This document shows positions 36,365-44,747 of a stretch of DNA of 64,000 nucleotides, piece after piece (the stretch's first letter is position 1; every line of letters begins with the position of its first letter). The notes under the pieces were generated by a model, which had not been told where the DNA came from, ran no database searches, and was given only the letters and a program-made list of their open reading frames with translations. A program made the position numbers and the translations under genes. The DNA is from an uncultured Lachnospiraceae bacterium (GTDB taxonomy: Bacteria > Bacillota > Clostridia > Lachnospirales > Lachnospiraceae): the NCBI GenBank assembly GCA_910580005.1, contig CAJTXH010000001.1, positions 43,670 through 107,669 of the forward strand. Reading direction: 5' to 3'.

Positions 36365-36393
36365 AATATATCATATTTTTATTAAATTCACAA
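36365..36393 (-). promoter_or_regulatory. Promoter of the toxin-like gene
   Basis: Minus-strand -35 TTGTGA (36393-36388) and -10 TATATT (36370-36365) with a 17-base spacer. Transcription would start near 36358, placing the 11-base complementary element at the very 5' end. Confidence 0.45.
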
Positions 36394-36685
36394 TAGACAC
36401 CATTCATTAACTTATTGAAATCGAATATATAATATGATATAATGAATTTGTCAGGATAATCCTGTGGATTGAAATAATAATTTTATTAATGGAGAAGGGT
36501 TTACTATTTAGTGAATTCTTCTTTATCTTTGCTTTTTACTTGTACTTATATATGTAATTATTTACCAGCTTATAAATTATCTATAATAATGCAATACTAT
36601 AATAAAGTAATAATTAAAGCATTTGCCACCAAAGGTGTATCCAGTTACTTTAAAAATATAGTTCACAAATTTTTCACAATAATTA

Positions 36686-36712
36686 TTAGCACTCACTCTT
36701 GACGAGTGCTAA
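36686..36712 (+). promoter_or_regulatory. CIRCE operator (HrcA site)
   Basis: A perfect CIRCE: TTAGCACTC (36686-36694), nine bases, GAGTGCTAA (36704-36712). HrcA binds it and represses heat-shock genes. The 290 bases between the toxin-gene promoter and this site hold nothing else that I can support. Confidence 0.95.
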
Positions 36713-36727
36713 TAATTGTGTTATAAC
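36699..36727 (+). promoter_or_regulatory. hsp20 promoter overlapping CIRCE
   Basis: -35 TTGACG (36699-36704) lies across the spacer and right arm of the CIRCE; -10 TATAAC is at 36722-36727 after 17 bases. HrcA bound here would block polymerase directly. Confidence 0.7.
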
Positions 36728-36783
36728 ATAATACAGAAACAAAAATATAAAACAATTAAATGAAATGAAGGGAGAGATGACAT

Positions 36784-37215
36784 ATGTTTATGCCAAGTAT
36801 ATTTGGGGAGAATTTATTAGATGATTTCTTTGACTTTCCAAAAATGGGTTACTCAAGAGGAAACAGTTCAAATGGGCTTATGCAGACAGATATAGCTGAT
36901 ATAGGCAATGGTTATGAGGTAACAATCAATCTTCCAGGTTTCAGAAAAGAAGATGTGACAGGTGAGCTAAAAGATGGTTATCTTGTTGTTACAGCGACAA
37001 CCAACAGCAGCAATGACGAAAAAGATAATAATGGCAAATATATCAGAAGAGAAAGATACAGCGGGACTTGCAGCAGAAGTTTTTATGTAGGCGAAGAAGT
37101 AAAACAGGAAGATATAAAAGCCAAATTTGAAAATGGTACTCTTAAACTTTCTATCCCTAAAAAAGAAGCAATTCCTGAGAAGAAAGAAACAAAATATATT
37201 TCTATAGAAGGATAA
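36784..37215 (+). CDS. hsp20: Hsp20/alpha-crystallin small heat-shock protein
   Basis: 143 residues. Alpha-crystallin domain about 30-125 with 'TDIADIGNGYEVTINLPGF' and the C-terminal 'FENGTLKLSIPKK' (the A-x-x-x-n-G-V-L motif form), then the 'AIPEKKE' extension in place of a clear I-x-I. Small heat-shock proteins hold unfolded proteins for later refolding, in the cytosol and without ATP. Control by HrcA is shown by the perfect CIRCE in the promoter. GGGAGAG lies six bases before the ATG, and a terminator follows, so it is monocistronic. Confidence 0.95.
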   Translation: MFMPSIFGENLLDDFFDFPKMGYSRGNSSNGLMQTDIADIGNGYEVTINLPGFRKEDVTGELKDGYLVVTATTNSSNDEKDNNGKYIRRERYSGTCSRSFYVGEEVKQEDIKAKFENGTLKLSIPKKEAIPEKKETKYISIEG

Positions 37216-37250
37216 TATATCCTGATACTGTTTTTTATAATATTAGTTTA

Positions 37251-37309
37251 TTCCCTTTATACCAGACAAAAAGGAACATCCTGGCAGTTTAGTATAAAGG
37301 GATTTTTTA
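37251..37309 (+). terminator. hsp20 terminator
   Basis: TTCCCTTTATAC (37251-37262) pairs over 11 bases with GTATAAAGGGAT (37292-37303), followed by TTTTT. Confidence 0.65.
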
Positions 37310-37432
37310 TGGCATTTTGCATTTTTTTGTCGAATAGAATAAATAGACTAAATATTATTCTAATGTTATTATTTTTAAAAGAAAAATAAAATCCATGCCA
37401 AAAACTCTGCTTTTGGAAAGGAAAGGGATAAT

Positions 37433-37711
37433 ATGGATGCACTTATATGGGAAAAACCAGAAGAGATTGACAAAAAACTTGCAGAAAGAGTCCGTATGGT
37501 GCGGAAACGCAAGTATATTACCCAGGAAGAATTAAGTGGTTTAAGTGATGTAAGTTATGGCTCAATTAAAAGATTTGAATCCTCTGGAAGAATTACATTA
37601 CTTTCACTTACAAAAATTGCTATGGCATTAGGCTGCACAGATGAACTGCGTAATATTTTTACAAAAATCCCATACTGGGACATGCAGGAAATTCTTGATA
37701 ACAATAGATAA
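37433..37711 (+). CDS. XRE-family helix-turn-helix protein (HipB-like), orphan
   Basis: 92 residues. A single Cro/C1-type helix-turn-helix spans about 17-72: 'LAERVRMVRKRKYITQEEL' and 'SYGSIKRFESSGRITLLSLTKIAMALG'. Proteins of this size and shape are usually antitoxin or operon autorepressors paired with a HipA-type kinase or another toxin. No partner gene is next to it: the following gene is blaI after 183 bases, and the preceding is hsp20. It may be a leftover antitoxin or a stand-alone regulator. AAAGGGA precedes the ATG. Confidence 0.75.
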   Translation: MDALIWEKPEEIDKKLAERVRMVRKRKYITQEELSGLSDVSYGSIKRFESSGRITLLSLTKIAMALGCTDELRNIFTKIPYWDMQEILDNNR

Positions 37712-37829
37712 ATATATAATACAGTGAACACATGATATATACAACTTAAGATAAACCTTACATAGATAAAATATTTTTACGGTTTCTGTGCCAAAGCCAG
37801 AAACCGTATATTTTGTTATAGTAATTTTC

Positions 37830-37877
37830 TTGACAATTTGAATATGTAAGGTTATAATAAACATATTACATATGTAA
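37830..37877 (+). promoter_or_regulatory. blaI promoter with BlaI operators
   Basis: A consensus promoter: TTGACA (37830-37835), 17 bases, TATAAT (37853-37858). A TATGTAAG half-site lies in the spacer and a full 12-bp palindrome TTACATATGTAA (37866-37877) covers the predicted start. The T-A-C-A-x2-T-G-T-A core is that of BlaI/MecI sites, so BlaI should repress its own operon. Confidence 0.8.
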
Positions 37878-37894
37878 GATTTAGGAGGATTATT

Positions 37895-38272
37895 ATGGCA
37901 GCTTTACCACAGATTTCCGAGGCTGAGTTTGAAGTTATGAAAATTGTATGGAAATATGCACCTGTAAATACTAATGAAATAACAGAACACCTAGTAAGGA
38001 CTACTTCATGGAGTCCTAAGACAATACAGACTTTAATTAAACGTCTTGTAAATAAAGGTGCTCTTTCATATGAAAAACAGAGCCGTGTTTTTGTTTATAC
38101 ACCTCTTGTAGATAAGAACGAATATATAGGCCAGGAAAGCAGTTCTTTCCTAAACCGTTTTTATGATGGCAATATTTCGAAAATGCTTTCTGCTTATATT
38201 GAAAGTGATAAATTGTCAGAAAATGAAATAGATACACTCCGCTCACTTTTAAATAACAAAGGAGAGAATTAA
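37895..38272 (+). CDS. blaI: BlaI/MecI family repressor
   Basis: 125 residues. The N-terminal winged helix ('ISEAEFEVMKIVWKYAPVN', 'WSPKTIQTLIKRLVNKG') and the dimer region with the protease-cleavage area near residues 95-105 match BlaI/MecI. It binds T-A-C-A-x2-T-G-T-A palindromes as a dimer and is inactivated when BlaR1 senses a beta-lactam. Its stop is one base before the blaR1 ATG. Targets predicted from operator sequence are its own promoter and that of the PBP gene at 42949. AGGAGG lies seven bases before the ATG. Confidence 0.92.
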   Translation: MAALPQISEAEFEVMKIVWKYAPVNTNEITEHLVRTTSWSPKTIQTLIKRLVNKGALSYEKQSRVFVYTPLVDKNEYIGQESSSFLNRFYDGNISKMLSAYIESDKLSENEIDTLRSLLNNKGEN

Positions 38273-38273
38273 T

Positions 38274-40076
38274 ATGGCATTTTTTGCTATACACTTTTTT
38301 ATATGTAATATTTTTATCTCTGTTATTATTGGTATTATATTATTAGCTAGATACACATTTTTAAAAAAATTCCCGCCACGCCTTCAGTACAGTTTATGGT
38401 TTGTACTTCCTGTACTAATGGCAGCGCCATTTCTCAAATTAAAAACACCAGATTTTTTACAGTTATTTGAAAATCTTTCTAATATTAAAAATACACTTAA
38501 CAATAGTACAAATACCAGTATACAGGCATCCAAAGGCAATCTTCTCTCTGGCGGCACTGACTGGATAAATGATTTTAGCATATCCCAGGAAAGTAGTTTT
38601 TTATCCATAATAAACATTATACTGTCATGTATATGGTTATCTGGCATACTTGTTATGGCATGGTTTTTTACTAAAGCGGCAATAAACCTTTACAATTTAA
38701 AGAAATCCGCCCTGCCATTGCAGAACCAGGAAGTTTATAAGTTATACCAGGCATGTTTAAATGAAGCTGGCATTAAAAGGAAAATACCTGTATTTAGCAC
38801 AGCATTTTTAAAATCACCTGTATTGTCTGGTTTTATAAAACCACAAATTTATCTGCCTATACATTTAATATCAGAATATAATGCACCAGACATGCGTTTT
38901 ATGATACTTCATGAATTACAGCATTATAAACATAAAGATTTACTTTTTAATGCTATTATGAATATCACTAGCGTTGTATACTGGTTTAACCCGTTTATAT
39001 GGTTTGCAATAAAGGAAATAAGGACTGACAGGGAAATTGCATGTGATACATCGGTTTTACAAATGTTAAGTAAAGATGATTATATTAATTATGGCAATAC
39101 ATTAATAAATCTTGCAGAAAAAATTTCTTTTACACCATTTCCATTTACTACTGGCATAAGCGGCAATGTGGCACAGATTAAGAAAAGAATAATTAATATA
39201 GCAGATTACAGCCCGTTAACACTTGGAAAGAAACTGCAAAATATTATTATATATGTTATAATTTCTGTTGCCATTTTAGCCTCTGCCCCTGTACTGTCTA
39301 TCAAGGCTTCAAGCCAGGACTATTATGACTTTAAAGAAAACAGCAGCAAGATTTCATGCATTGATTTAAGCCATGAATTTAAGGGATATACTGGCAGTTT
39401 TGTATTATATGACACTAATGCAGGCATGTGGAAAATATATGATATAAAAAATGCAATAACCCGCATATCTCCTGCATCAACATTTAAAATTTATTCAGCC
39501 TTAAATGCACTTGAAACTGAGGTTATAAAACCTGGACATACACAAATACAATGGAATGGGGAAACATACCAATATGATACCTGGAATAAAGACCAGACTT
39601 TAAAACCAGCAATGCAAAATTCAGTTACATGGTATTTTCAGGAACTTGACAAAAAGGCTGGGCTGGCTTCTATAAAAAAATTTATACAAAAAACCGGTTA
39701 TGGCAACCAGAATGTAACAGGGAATGCTTCGTCATACTGGATGAACTCTTCCTTAAAAATTTCACCTGTAGAACAGGTTAAAATGTTAATGAAATTATAT
39801 AATAACGAATTTAATTTTTTACCAGAAAACATTGCACTTGTCAAAGATGCCATTTGTTTATACTCTGGCAATAATGGTTCTTTTTATGGCAAGACAGGAA
39901 CAGAAGAATGTAGTAAAAAAAATATTTCAGGATGGTTTACTGGCTTTATTGAAAAACCTGGAAGCACTTATTTCTTTGCAACAAATATACAAGGCGAAAA
40001 TAATACAACAGGCCCTGCTGCTACAGAACTTACATTTTCCATACTTTCAAACTTAAATATCTGGGACAATAAATAA
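38274..40076 (+). CDS. blaR1: BlaR1/MecR1 beta-lactam sensor-protease
   Basis: 600 residues, close to staphylococcal BlaR1. The N-terminal membrane part holds an M56 zinc protease with H-E-L-Q-H at 213-217 and 'EIACDTSVL' near 256 carrying the third ligand. After the last helix (about 323-340) comes a class D-like penicillin-binding sensor outside the cell: S402-T-F-K, 'NSVTWYFQ' at 449-456, YGN at 476-478 and KTG at 540-542. Acylation of Ser402 by a beta-lactam triggers the protease and release of BlaI repression. No beta-lactamase gene is in the operon, so the response output is probably the PBP gene facing it. Confidence 0.93.
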   Translation: MAFFAIHFFICNIFISVIIGIILLARYTFLKKFPPRLQYSLWFVLPVLMAAPFLKLKTPDFLQLFENLSNIKNTLNNSTNTSIQASKGNLLSGGTDWINDFSISQESSFLSIINIILSCIWLSGILVMAWFFTKAAINLYNLKKSALPLQNQEVYKLYQACLNEAGIKRKIPVFSTAFLKSPVLSGFIKPQIYLPIHLISEYNAPDMRFMILHELQHYKHKDLLFNAIMNITSVVYWFNPFIWFAIKEIRTDREIACDTSVLQMLSKDDYINYGNTLINLAEKISFTPFPFTTGISGNVAQIKKRIINIADYSPLTLGKKLQNIIIYVIISVAILASAPVLSIKASSQDYYDFKENSSKISCIDLSHEFKGYTGSFVLYDTNAGMWKIYDIKNAITRISPASTFKIYSALNALETEVIKPGHTQIQWNGETYQYDTWNKDQTLKPAMQNSVTWYFQELDKKAGLASIKKFIQKTGYGNQNVTGNASSYWMNSSLKISPVEQVKMLMKLYNNEFNFLPENIALVKDAICLYSGNNGSFYGKTGTEECSKKNISGWFTGFIEKPGSTYFFATNIQGENNTTGPAATELTFSILSNLNIWDNK

Positions 40077-40089
40077 AAACTTACTAAAC

Positions 40090-40135
40090 AAAATCCCCTG
40101 CCAGCAGCATGGCATAATTGCTGGCAGGGGATTTT
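40090..40135. terminator. Bidirectional terminator between blaR1 and the PBP gene
   Basis: A perfect 17-bp stem (40090-40106 with 40119-40135), GC-rich in the middle, with A-runs before and T-runs after, suits both convergent genes. Confidence 0.85.
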
Positions 40136-40138
40136 TGG

Positions 40139-42949
40139 TTAGTAATCTGTACTTGTATTAATAGCCTTTGATGCTTTTCCTGTTATTATCTTTTTCTTAT
40201 TATCCAGTTTAAAATAATATCTTAAAATGTCACTGCCAATAGATGTAGCATTTGAAGAGCCATATCCATTGGCAATCCTTACAACTATTGATATTTCTGG
40301 CTGGCCTGCTGGTGCATAGCATGCAAACAGTGAATGGTCAGGCCTGTCTGCTGCCTCTTGTGCAGTTCCTGTTTTTCCTGCAATTTTTAATTTCAGGCCT
40401 TTTAAAACAGCATTATTTTTTGCGAACTGTTCCATGCCAGAATGTACAGTATCCCATACATAAGATGGAAGTTGTATTTTATCTTCCGCTACAGGCTTTT
40501 TGCTTTTAAGTTTTTTATCCATGCCTGATACTCCTTTTATTAAAGAAAGTGAATAAACTTTCCCGCTGGAAGCAATTGAATTAATATACCTTGCAAGCTG
40601 TACAGTTGAATAATTATGTGTGCCCTGTCCTATTGCAGATGGAATTCCATAATTATCGGTTATATGCGGTTCTGCCTCTGCAATTTCAACTCCAGATTTT
40701 TTATCCATATGAAAAAGTTTTGCATATTCCTGGAGTTTTGAAAGTGCTTTTTTATCATTATAATCCTTACTATTTAATGTTCCAATCCTGTATGATATTT
40801 CACATAAATAATCATTACACGAAAACTGTATTGCTGTAGCAGCGTCTGGAACATTTCCATGGCCTGAGTGGTTCCAGCAGTTCAGGCTTGGTGATAATTT
40901 GTCAAATACACCATCACAAAGAATATCTGTGTCTGGTGAAATAACCCCCTCCTGTATACCTGCGATAATAGTAACTGGCTTAAATGTTGAACCAGGTGCA
41001 GTAAGCTGCATTGTTGCCCTGTTATACATTGGCAAAGACTTGTCATTTAAAAGCCTGGTATAATAATCTGTATCCATCTGGTTTGCCAGACGGTTATTAT
41101 CATAACCTGGATAAGAAACACATGCAGCCACTTTTCCACTATCCTTATAAACAATAACCGCTGATGCGGAACATGGGTCTAATGCAAGCTGTGCTGGTGT
41201 AATCTGAAGTTTTTCTATTTTCTTTTTAATATACGAAAATGTGCTAATATTCCCTGACATAAGGTTTTTATAATCGTTATCCTCATTTAAAATTCCCTGT
41301 TTACATAAAAGCTGGCTTATATCAAGTCCTGTTATCTTGTCTTCAAGGATTAAATATTTAAATAAAATTTTAGAAAATTCCCTGTTATCTTTTAGTCTTT
41401 TTTCAATATTGCCTGTTATTACCTGGCATAACTCATCTGTTGTAATATATTGCTGGCTGGATTTTATAATCTCATTATTTATCCATTTTTTTCGTATTGC
41501 ATATCTTAAAAAATCCCTTGTACTGGTTTTTTTGCCGTATTTCCACTTAATGTATATATTATCTTCCTGCTCTATTAAATTTTCATCCAGAATACCACTC
41601 TTATTAATGATAAAATACTCATAATCCTGTAATTCATCAGATAAATCTTCAAAGCCCGTCCTGCCTTTGGACAAATCTTCTTTTATATCTTTTAATACCT
41701 CTTTATATTTTTTATCCAGGATTTCCGAAATATATTTTTCAAATTTGCCAGCACCAGGATTATATAAATCCTCTATCTGTATTATATTGTTTTCAACTAA
41801 TGCAATATAAACATCATATATTGTAATACGTATATCTGAAGCATCAGAAATATTTGTTTTATCAAACTTCTTTGCATTAATTAAATTACTGGATATAATA
41901 CCTGCAAGTTTTTGTTCCATTATATTATATACTGCAATTTGTAAATCCTTATCTATAGAAAGATAAACATCTTTTCCGGATTTAGTTTCTTTTAAAACCT
42001 GTTCTTTGCCCGTCTTTCTTCCAAGATTATCTATCTGTATTTCTATTTCACCATCGATTCCTTGCAATTGCTTATCCATATACTGTTCTATTCCTGTTTT
42101 TCCAATAACTGTATTTTTTAAATAACTTTTATCTTTACCTGTATATCCAAGAATATGTGAAAATGCTTCCCCTCCACTGTAAATACGTTTCCATTCATAG
42201 CCAATGTCAACTCCTGCCAGTTCTGCCATGTTTTCTTTTATATAAACCATTGTTTTTTCTGATACATCATTTGCTATAATAACAGGCAGGTATCTCCGGT
42301 ATGTATTTAAAGATAACATATACCTTATACCAGTAATAGTTAATATCTCTTCTTTTGTAAATTTATCTGGAAGCTTATATTCTTCTAATTCCTCTTTCAG
42401 ATATTTCTCACCACCATCACTAAAAAGCGCAAACTTACTATCTCCTGATAAAAATTTAACCATATCTCCAGCAGTAATATTTTTTTGTTCTTCTGTCATG
42501 TTGCCAGGGTCAGCTTCACCAAATATATCAGCCTTAAACCTGTCTAGCAGTTTTCCCTCTACAGTATACTTATAACTTCCATTTTTACTAATTTTTATTT
42601 TAATCTCATTATTTATATTTTCATTATTTGCTTTAAGTCTTTTTACAACATGGTAAATAATACTATTCAGGCTTAAATTCTTTTGCCTTATAGATGAATA
42701 CTTTCCTGTATCTGCCATTGTAACTGTATAAACCTGTTCATTATGGGCAAGGGCATTTCCATTACAGTCGTATATATTTCCCCTCGCACTCTTTTCGTAT
42801 ATTACCTTACTAAAACTCTGGCCAGTTTCTTCATTATAATCCTTCCCATCTGCTATCTGTAACTTAAACATATGGTAAATTAAAACAGAAAACATAACTA
42901 TACAAACAATCTGGATTACAAAAACCCTTGGAACTTTAAATTTCTTCAT
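40139..42949 (-). CDS. Large class B penicillin-binding protein (PBP2-like transpeptidase)
   Basis: 936 residues from ATG 42949 (an ATG four codons upstream directly abuts GGAAGG and is less likely). One membrane helix (about 8-30), a PBP dimer region containing 'SARGNIYDCNG', and a C-terminal transpeptidase with S654-T-F-K, S710-C-N and K859-T-G. It cross-links peptidoglycan outside the membrane. A segment of about 230 residues (roughly 350-580) inserted before the catalytic core is rich in Lys, Ile, Asp and Asn, explaining the large size compared with about 650-700 for PBP2. The promoter carries two BlaI-type palindromes, so expression should rise with beta-lactams, as for mecA. The sequence does not show whether it has low drug affinity. 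Confidence 0.9.
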   Translation of the reverse strand: MKKFKVPRVFVIQIVCIVMFSVLIYHMFKLQIADGKDYNEETGQSFSKVIYEKSARGNIYDCNGNALAHNEQVYTVTMADTGKYSSIRQKNLSLNSIIYHVVKRLKANNENINNEIKIKISKNGSYKYTVEGKLLDRFKADIFGEADPGNMTEEQKNITAGDMVKFLSGDSKFALFSDGGEKYLKEELEEYKLPDKFTKEEILTITGIRYMLSLNTYRRYLPVIIANDVSEKTMVYIKENMAELAGVDIGYEWKRIYSGGEAFSHILGYTGKDKSYLKNTVIGKTGIEQYMDKQLQGIDGEIEIQIDNLGRKTGKEQVLKETKSGKDVYLSIDKDLQIAVYNIMEQKLAGIISSNLINAKKFDKTNISDASDIRITIYDVYIALVENNIIQIEDLYNPGAGKFEKYISEILDKKYKEVLKDIKEDLSKGRTGFEDLSDELQDYEYFIINKSGILDENLIEQEDNIYIKWKYGKKTSTRDFLRYAIRKKWINNEIIKSSQQYITTDELCQVITGNIEKRLKDNREFSKILFKYLILEDKITGLDISQLLCKQGILNEDNDYKNLMSGNISTFSYIKKKIEKLQITPAQLALDPCSASAVIVYKDSGKVAACVSYPGYDNNRLANQMDTDYYTRLLNDKSLPMYNRATMQLTAPGSTFKPVTIIAGIQEGVISPDTDILCDGVFDKLSPSLNCWNHSGHGNVPDAATAIQFSCNDYLCEISYRIGTLNSKDYNDKKALSKLQEYAKLFHMDKKSGVEIAEAEPHITDNYGIPSAIGQGTHNYSTVQLARYINSIASSGKVYSLSLIKGVSGMDKKLKSKKPVAEDKIQLPSYVWDTVHSGMEQFAKNNAVLKGLKLKIAGKTGTAQEAADRPDHSLFACYAPAGQPEISIVVRIANGYGSSNATSIGSDILRYYFKLDNKKKIITGKASKAINTSTDY

Positions 42950-43038
42950 GGCATTACACATCCTTCCGCTTAAAATTCTACTACAAGCAAACCTGCATAT
43001 ATCTGTAACTGCATGTTTTTATAATAAAAAGCACTCTA

Positions 43039-43100
43039 TTTCTTACATCTGTAAGAAATAAAGATAAACTAATCTTACAACAGTAAGAATTAAAAGTCAA
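43039..43100 (-). promoter_or_regulatory. PBP promoter with two BlaI-type operators
   Basis: Minus-strand -35 TTGACT (43100-43095), 17 bases, -10 TAAGAT (43077-43072). One dyad, TCTTAC-x4-GTAAGA (43073-43088), lies over the spacer and -10; a better one with perfect 9-base arms TTTCTTACA (43039-43058) lies just past the start. The second contains T-A-C-A-x2-T-G-T-A, as at blaI. Confidence 0.75.
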
Positions 43101-43332
43101 GCACGTTTTCCAGATGTAATTAAGCTTCCTGAAAGAAGAATACTGGAACCCCCATCTGCCACTATCTATTTTAATTCCATAAGTTGCAAAATAAGAGGAT
43201 TTATAGTATTATATATTAAAGTTTAATATGCTGGAGTATGTCAATAATATTTTATAAATAATGGGAGCTGGAATTTGTCTGGTTCCCTGTTTAAGTATTA
43301 AGTACAGGTGTTTTAAGGAGGAATATGTTAGT

Positions 43333-44730
43333 ATGAATGATAGCTTAAGGGAACGTATGGCAGATGAACATATGACAAGAACCAGCATTGATTTATTTTC
43401 TGGACCAGGTGGGTTATGTACAGGATTTAAATGGGCAGGCATACTGCCCCTTATAGCAGTTGAATGGACAGATACTACAGCACAGACATACTCCATAACG
43501 CATAATGCAGAAGTCTTGGAACTTGGAAAGTTTGAAGAAGGTACAAATGAAAGCCAGAAATACCTGTATTCATTTATGCATGAAAGCACACAGACCCTTT
43601 TAATTCATGGGGATATTAATAAAGTCAGCAGTAAAATGGTTAAAGAACTGTTGTTGTCAAGATATGGCATTAATTCACTGGATGAAACAGTTGATGTCGT
43701 GTCTGGCGGGGCGCCATGTGAAAGTTTCAGCCTTGCTGGTACAAGAACTGAAAATGATGAGCGTGATGATTTATTTAGTAATATTTTGCGTATTTCCCGT
43801 ACAGTAAATACTAAAATGATACTATTTGAAAATGTCAAAGGAATGTTTTCAAAGGCCAAAAATGGTAAAAGAGGTGCAATATTTAATTATATATGTGATG
43901 TATTTGAAGATAAAAATGTATCACCTTCATACGAGCTTGTATCAAGGGAACAGGAAACAATTCTTCTCAAAGCATGTGATTATGGAGTACCACAGCTTAG
44001 GGAGAGACTCTTTCTTGTAGCAACTAATACCAGGCTTACAGACAGGGTAAAGTTTACATATCCAGAAAAGGAGTACGGGCCAGACAGAAAATACCCTTAC
44101 ATTACAGTACAGGATGCAATAGGGGATTTGCCAAAAGTTGAAATGGGTGAAGAAACAACTCATTACAGGAAAAGAAAATATAAAAATAAAAACAGGGAAC
44201 ATTTTATAAGTATTATGCGTGGACAGTATATATCAGATGAAATGAATGCTGCTGTACCAAAGCATCTTGTAGAAAAGGGGCTTTTTAAAGAAAACAGCAT
44301 AAGCAGCCATAAAGCACCAGGACATATTAAAAGAAAGCAGGAACTGCTTGCACTTATAAAAGAAAAGGAGAGCATGAAAGCGGCTTTTGAAAGACTGGCA
44401 AAAGAGGGTACAATTAAAAAGTACAGGCATTTGTTCCCTAATACTATTTATAGTTCAAGAAACCGAAGGCTAGTTAAAACAGAGATAAGTTTTACCGTAA
44501 CATCACATTGCCTTGATGAAATCCTGCATCCATATTTAAACAGGGCAATATCGCCAAGGGAAGCTGCAAGGCTGCAAAGCTTTCCAGACTGGTACCAGTT
44601 TGAGGGGCCTTATGTACAGTTTCATGGTGATAAAGTGCAAGACAGGTATGAGCAGATTGGGGATGCAATACCTCCGCTTCTTGCATATGCGCTTGCAAGG
44701 GAGATTATAAAGGCATTACAGTATATTTAA
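43333..44730 (+). CDS. DNA (cytosine-5-)-methyltransferase
   Basis: 465 residues from ATG 43333 (AAGGAGG eleven bases upstream). All C5-methylase blocks are seen: motif I 'SIDLFSGPGGLCTGF', motif IV with the catalytic Cys in 'GGAPCESFS', motif VI 'ENVKGM', motif VIII 'QLRERLFLVA', and motifs IX-X 'REAARLQSFPDWY' and 'QIGDAIPPLLA'. The target-recognition region (about 270-400) is of ordinary length. Its neighbours, an MspI-like endonuclease and Vsr, show it to be the modification enzyme of a type II system and suggest, but do not prove, a CCGG-like target. Stop of this gene and start of the nuclease are 17 bases apart. Confidence 0.94.
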   Translation: MNDSLRERMADEHMTRTSIDLFSGPGGLCTGFKWAGILPLIAVEWTDTTAQTYSITHNAEVLELGKFEEGTNESQKYLYSFMHESTQTLLIHGDINKVSSKMVKELLLSRYGINSLDETVDVVSGGAPCESFSLAGTRTENDERDDLFSNILRISRTVNTKMILFENVKGMFSKAKNGKRGAIFNYICDVFEDKNVSPSYELVSREQETILLKACDYGVPQLRERLFLVATNTRLTDRVKFTYPEKEYGPDRKYPYITVQDAIGDLPKVEMGEETTHYRKRKYKNKNREHFISIMRGQYISDEMNAAVPKHLVEKGLFKENSISSHKAPGHIKRKQELLALIKEKESMKAAFERLAKEGTIKKYRHLFPNTIYSSRNRRLVKTEISFTVTSHCLDEILHPYLNRAISPREAARLQSFPDWYQFEGPYVQFHGDKVQDRYEQIGDAIPPLLAYALAREIIKALQYI

Positions 44731-44747
44731 GTAAGAGGTTTGTGGGT

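Noticed and set aside
36511..36702. 63-codon plus-strand ORF before hsp20
   Set aside because: GTG start with a poorly spaced site, it runs into the CIRCE element, and the peptide has no family pattern.
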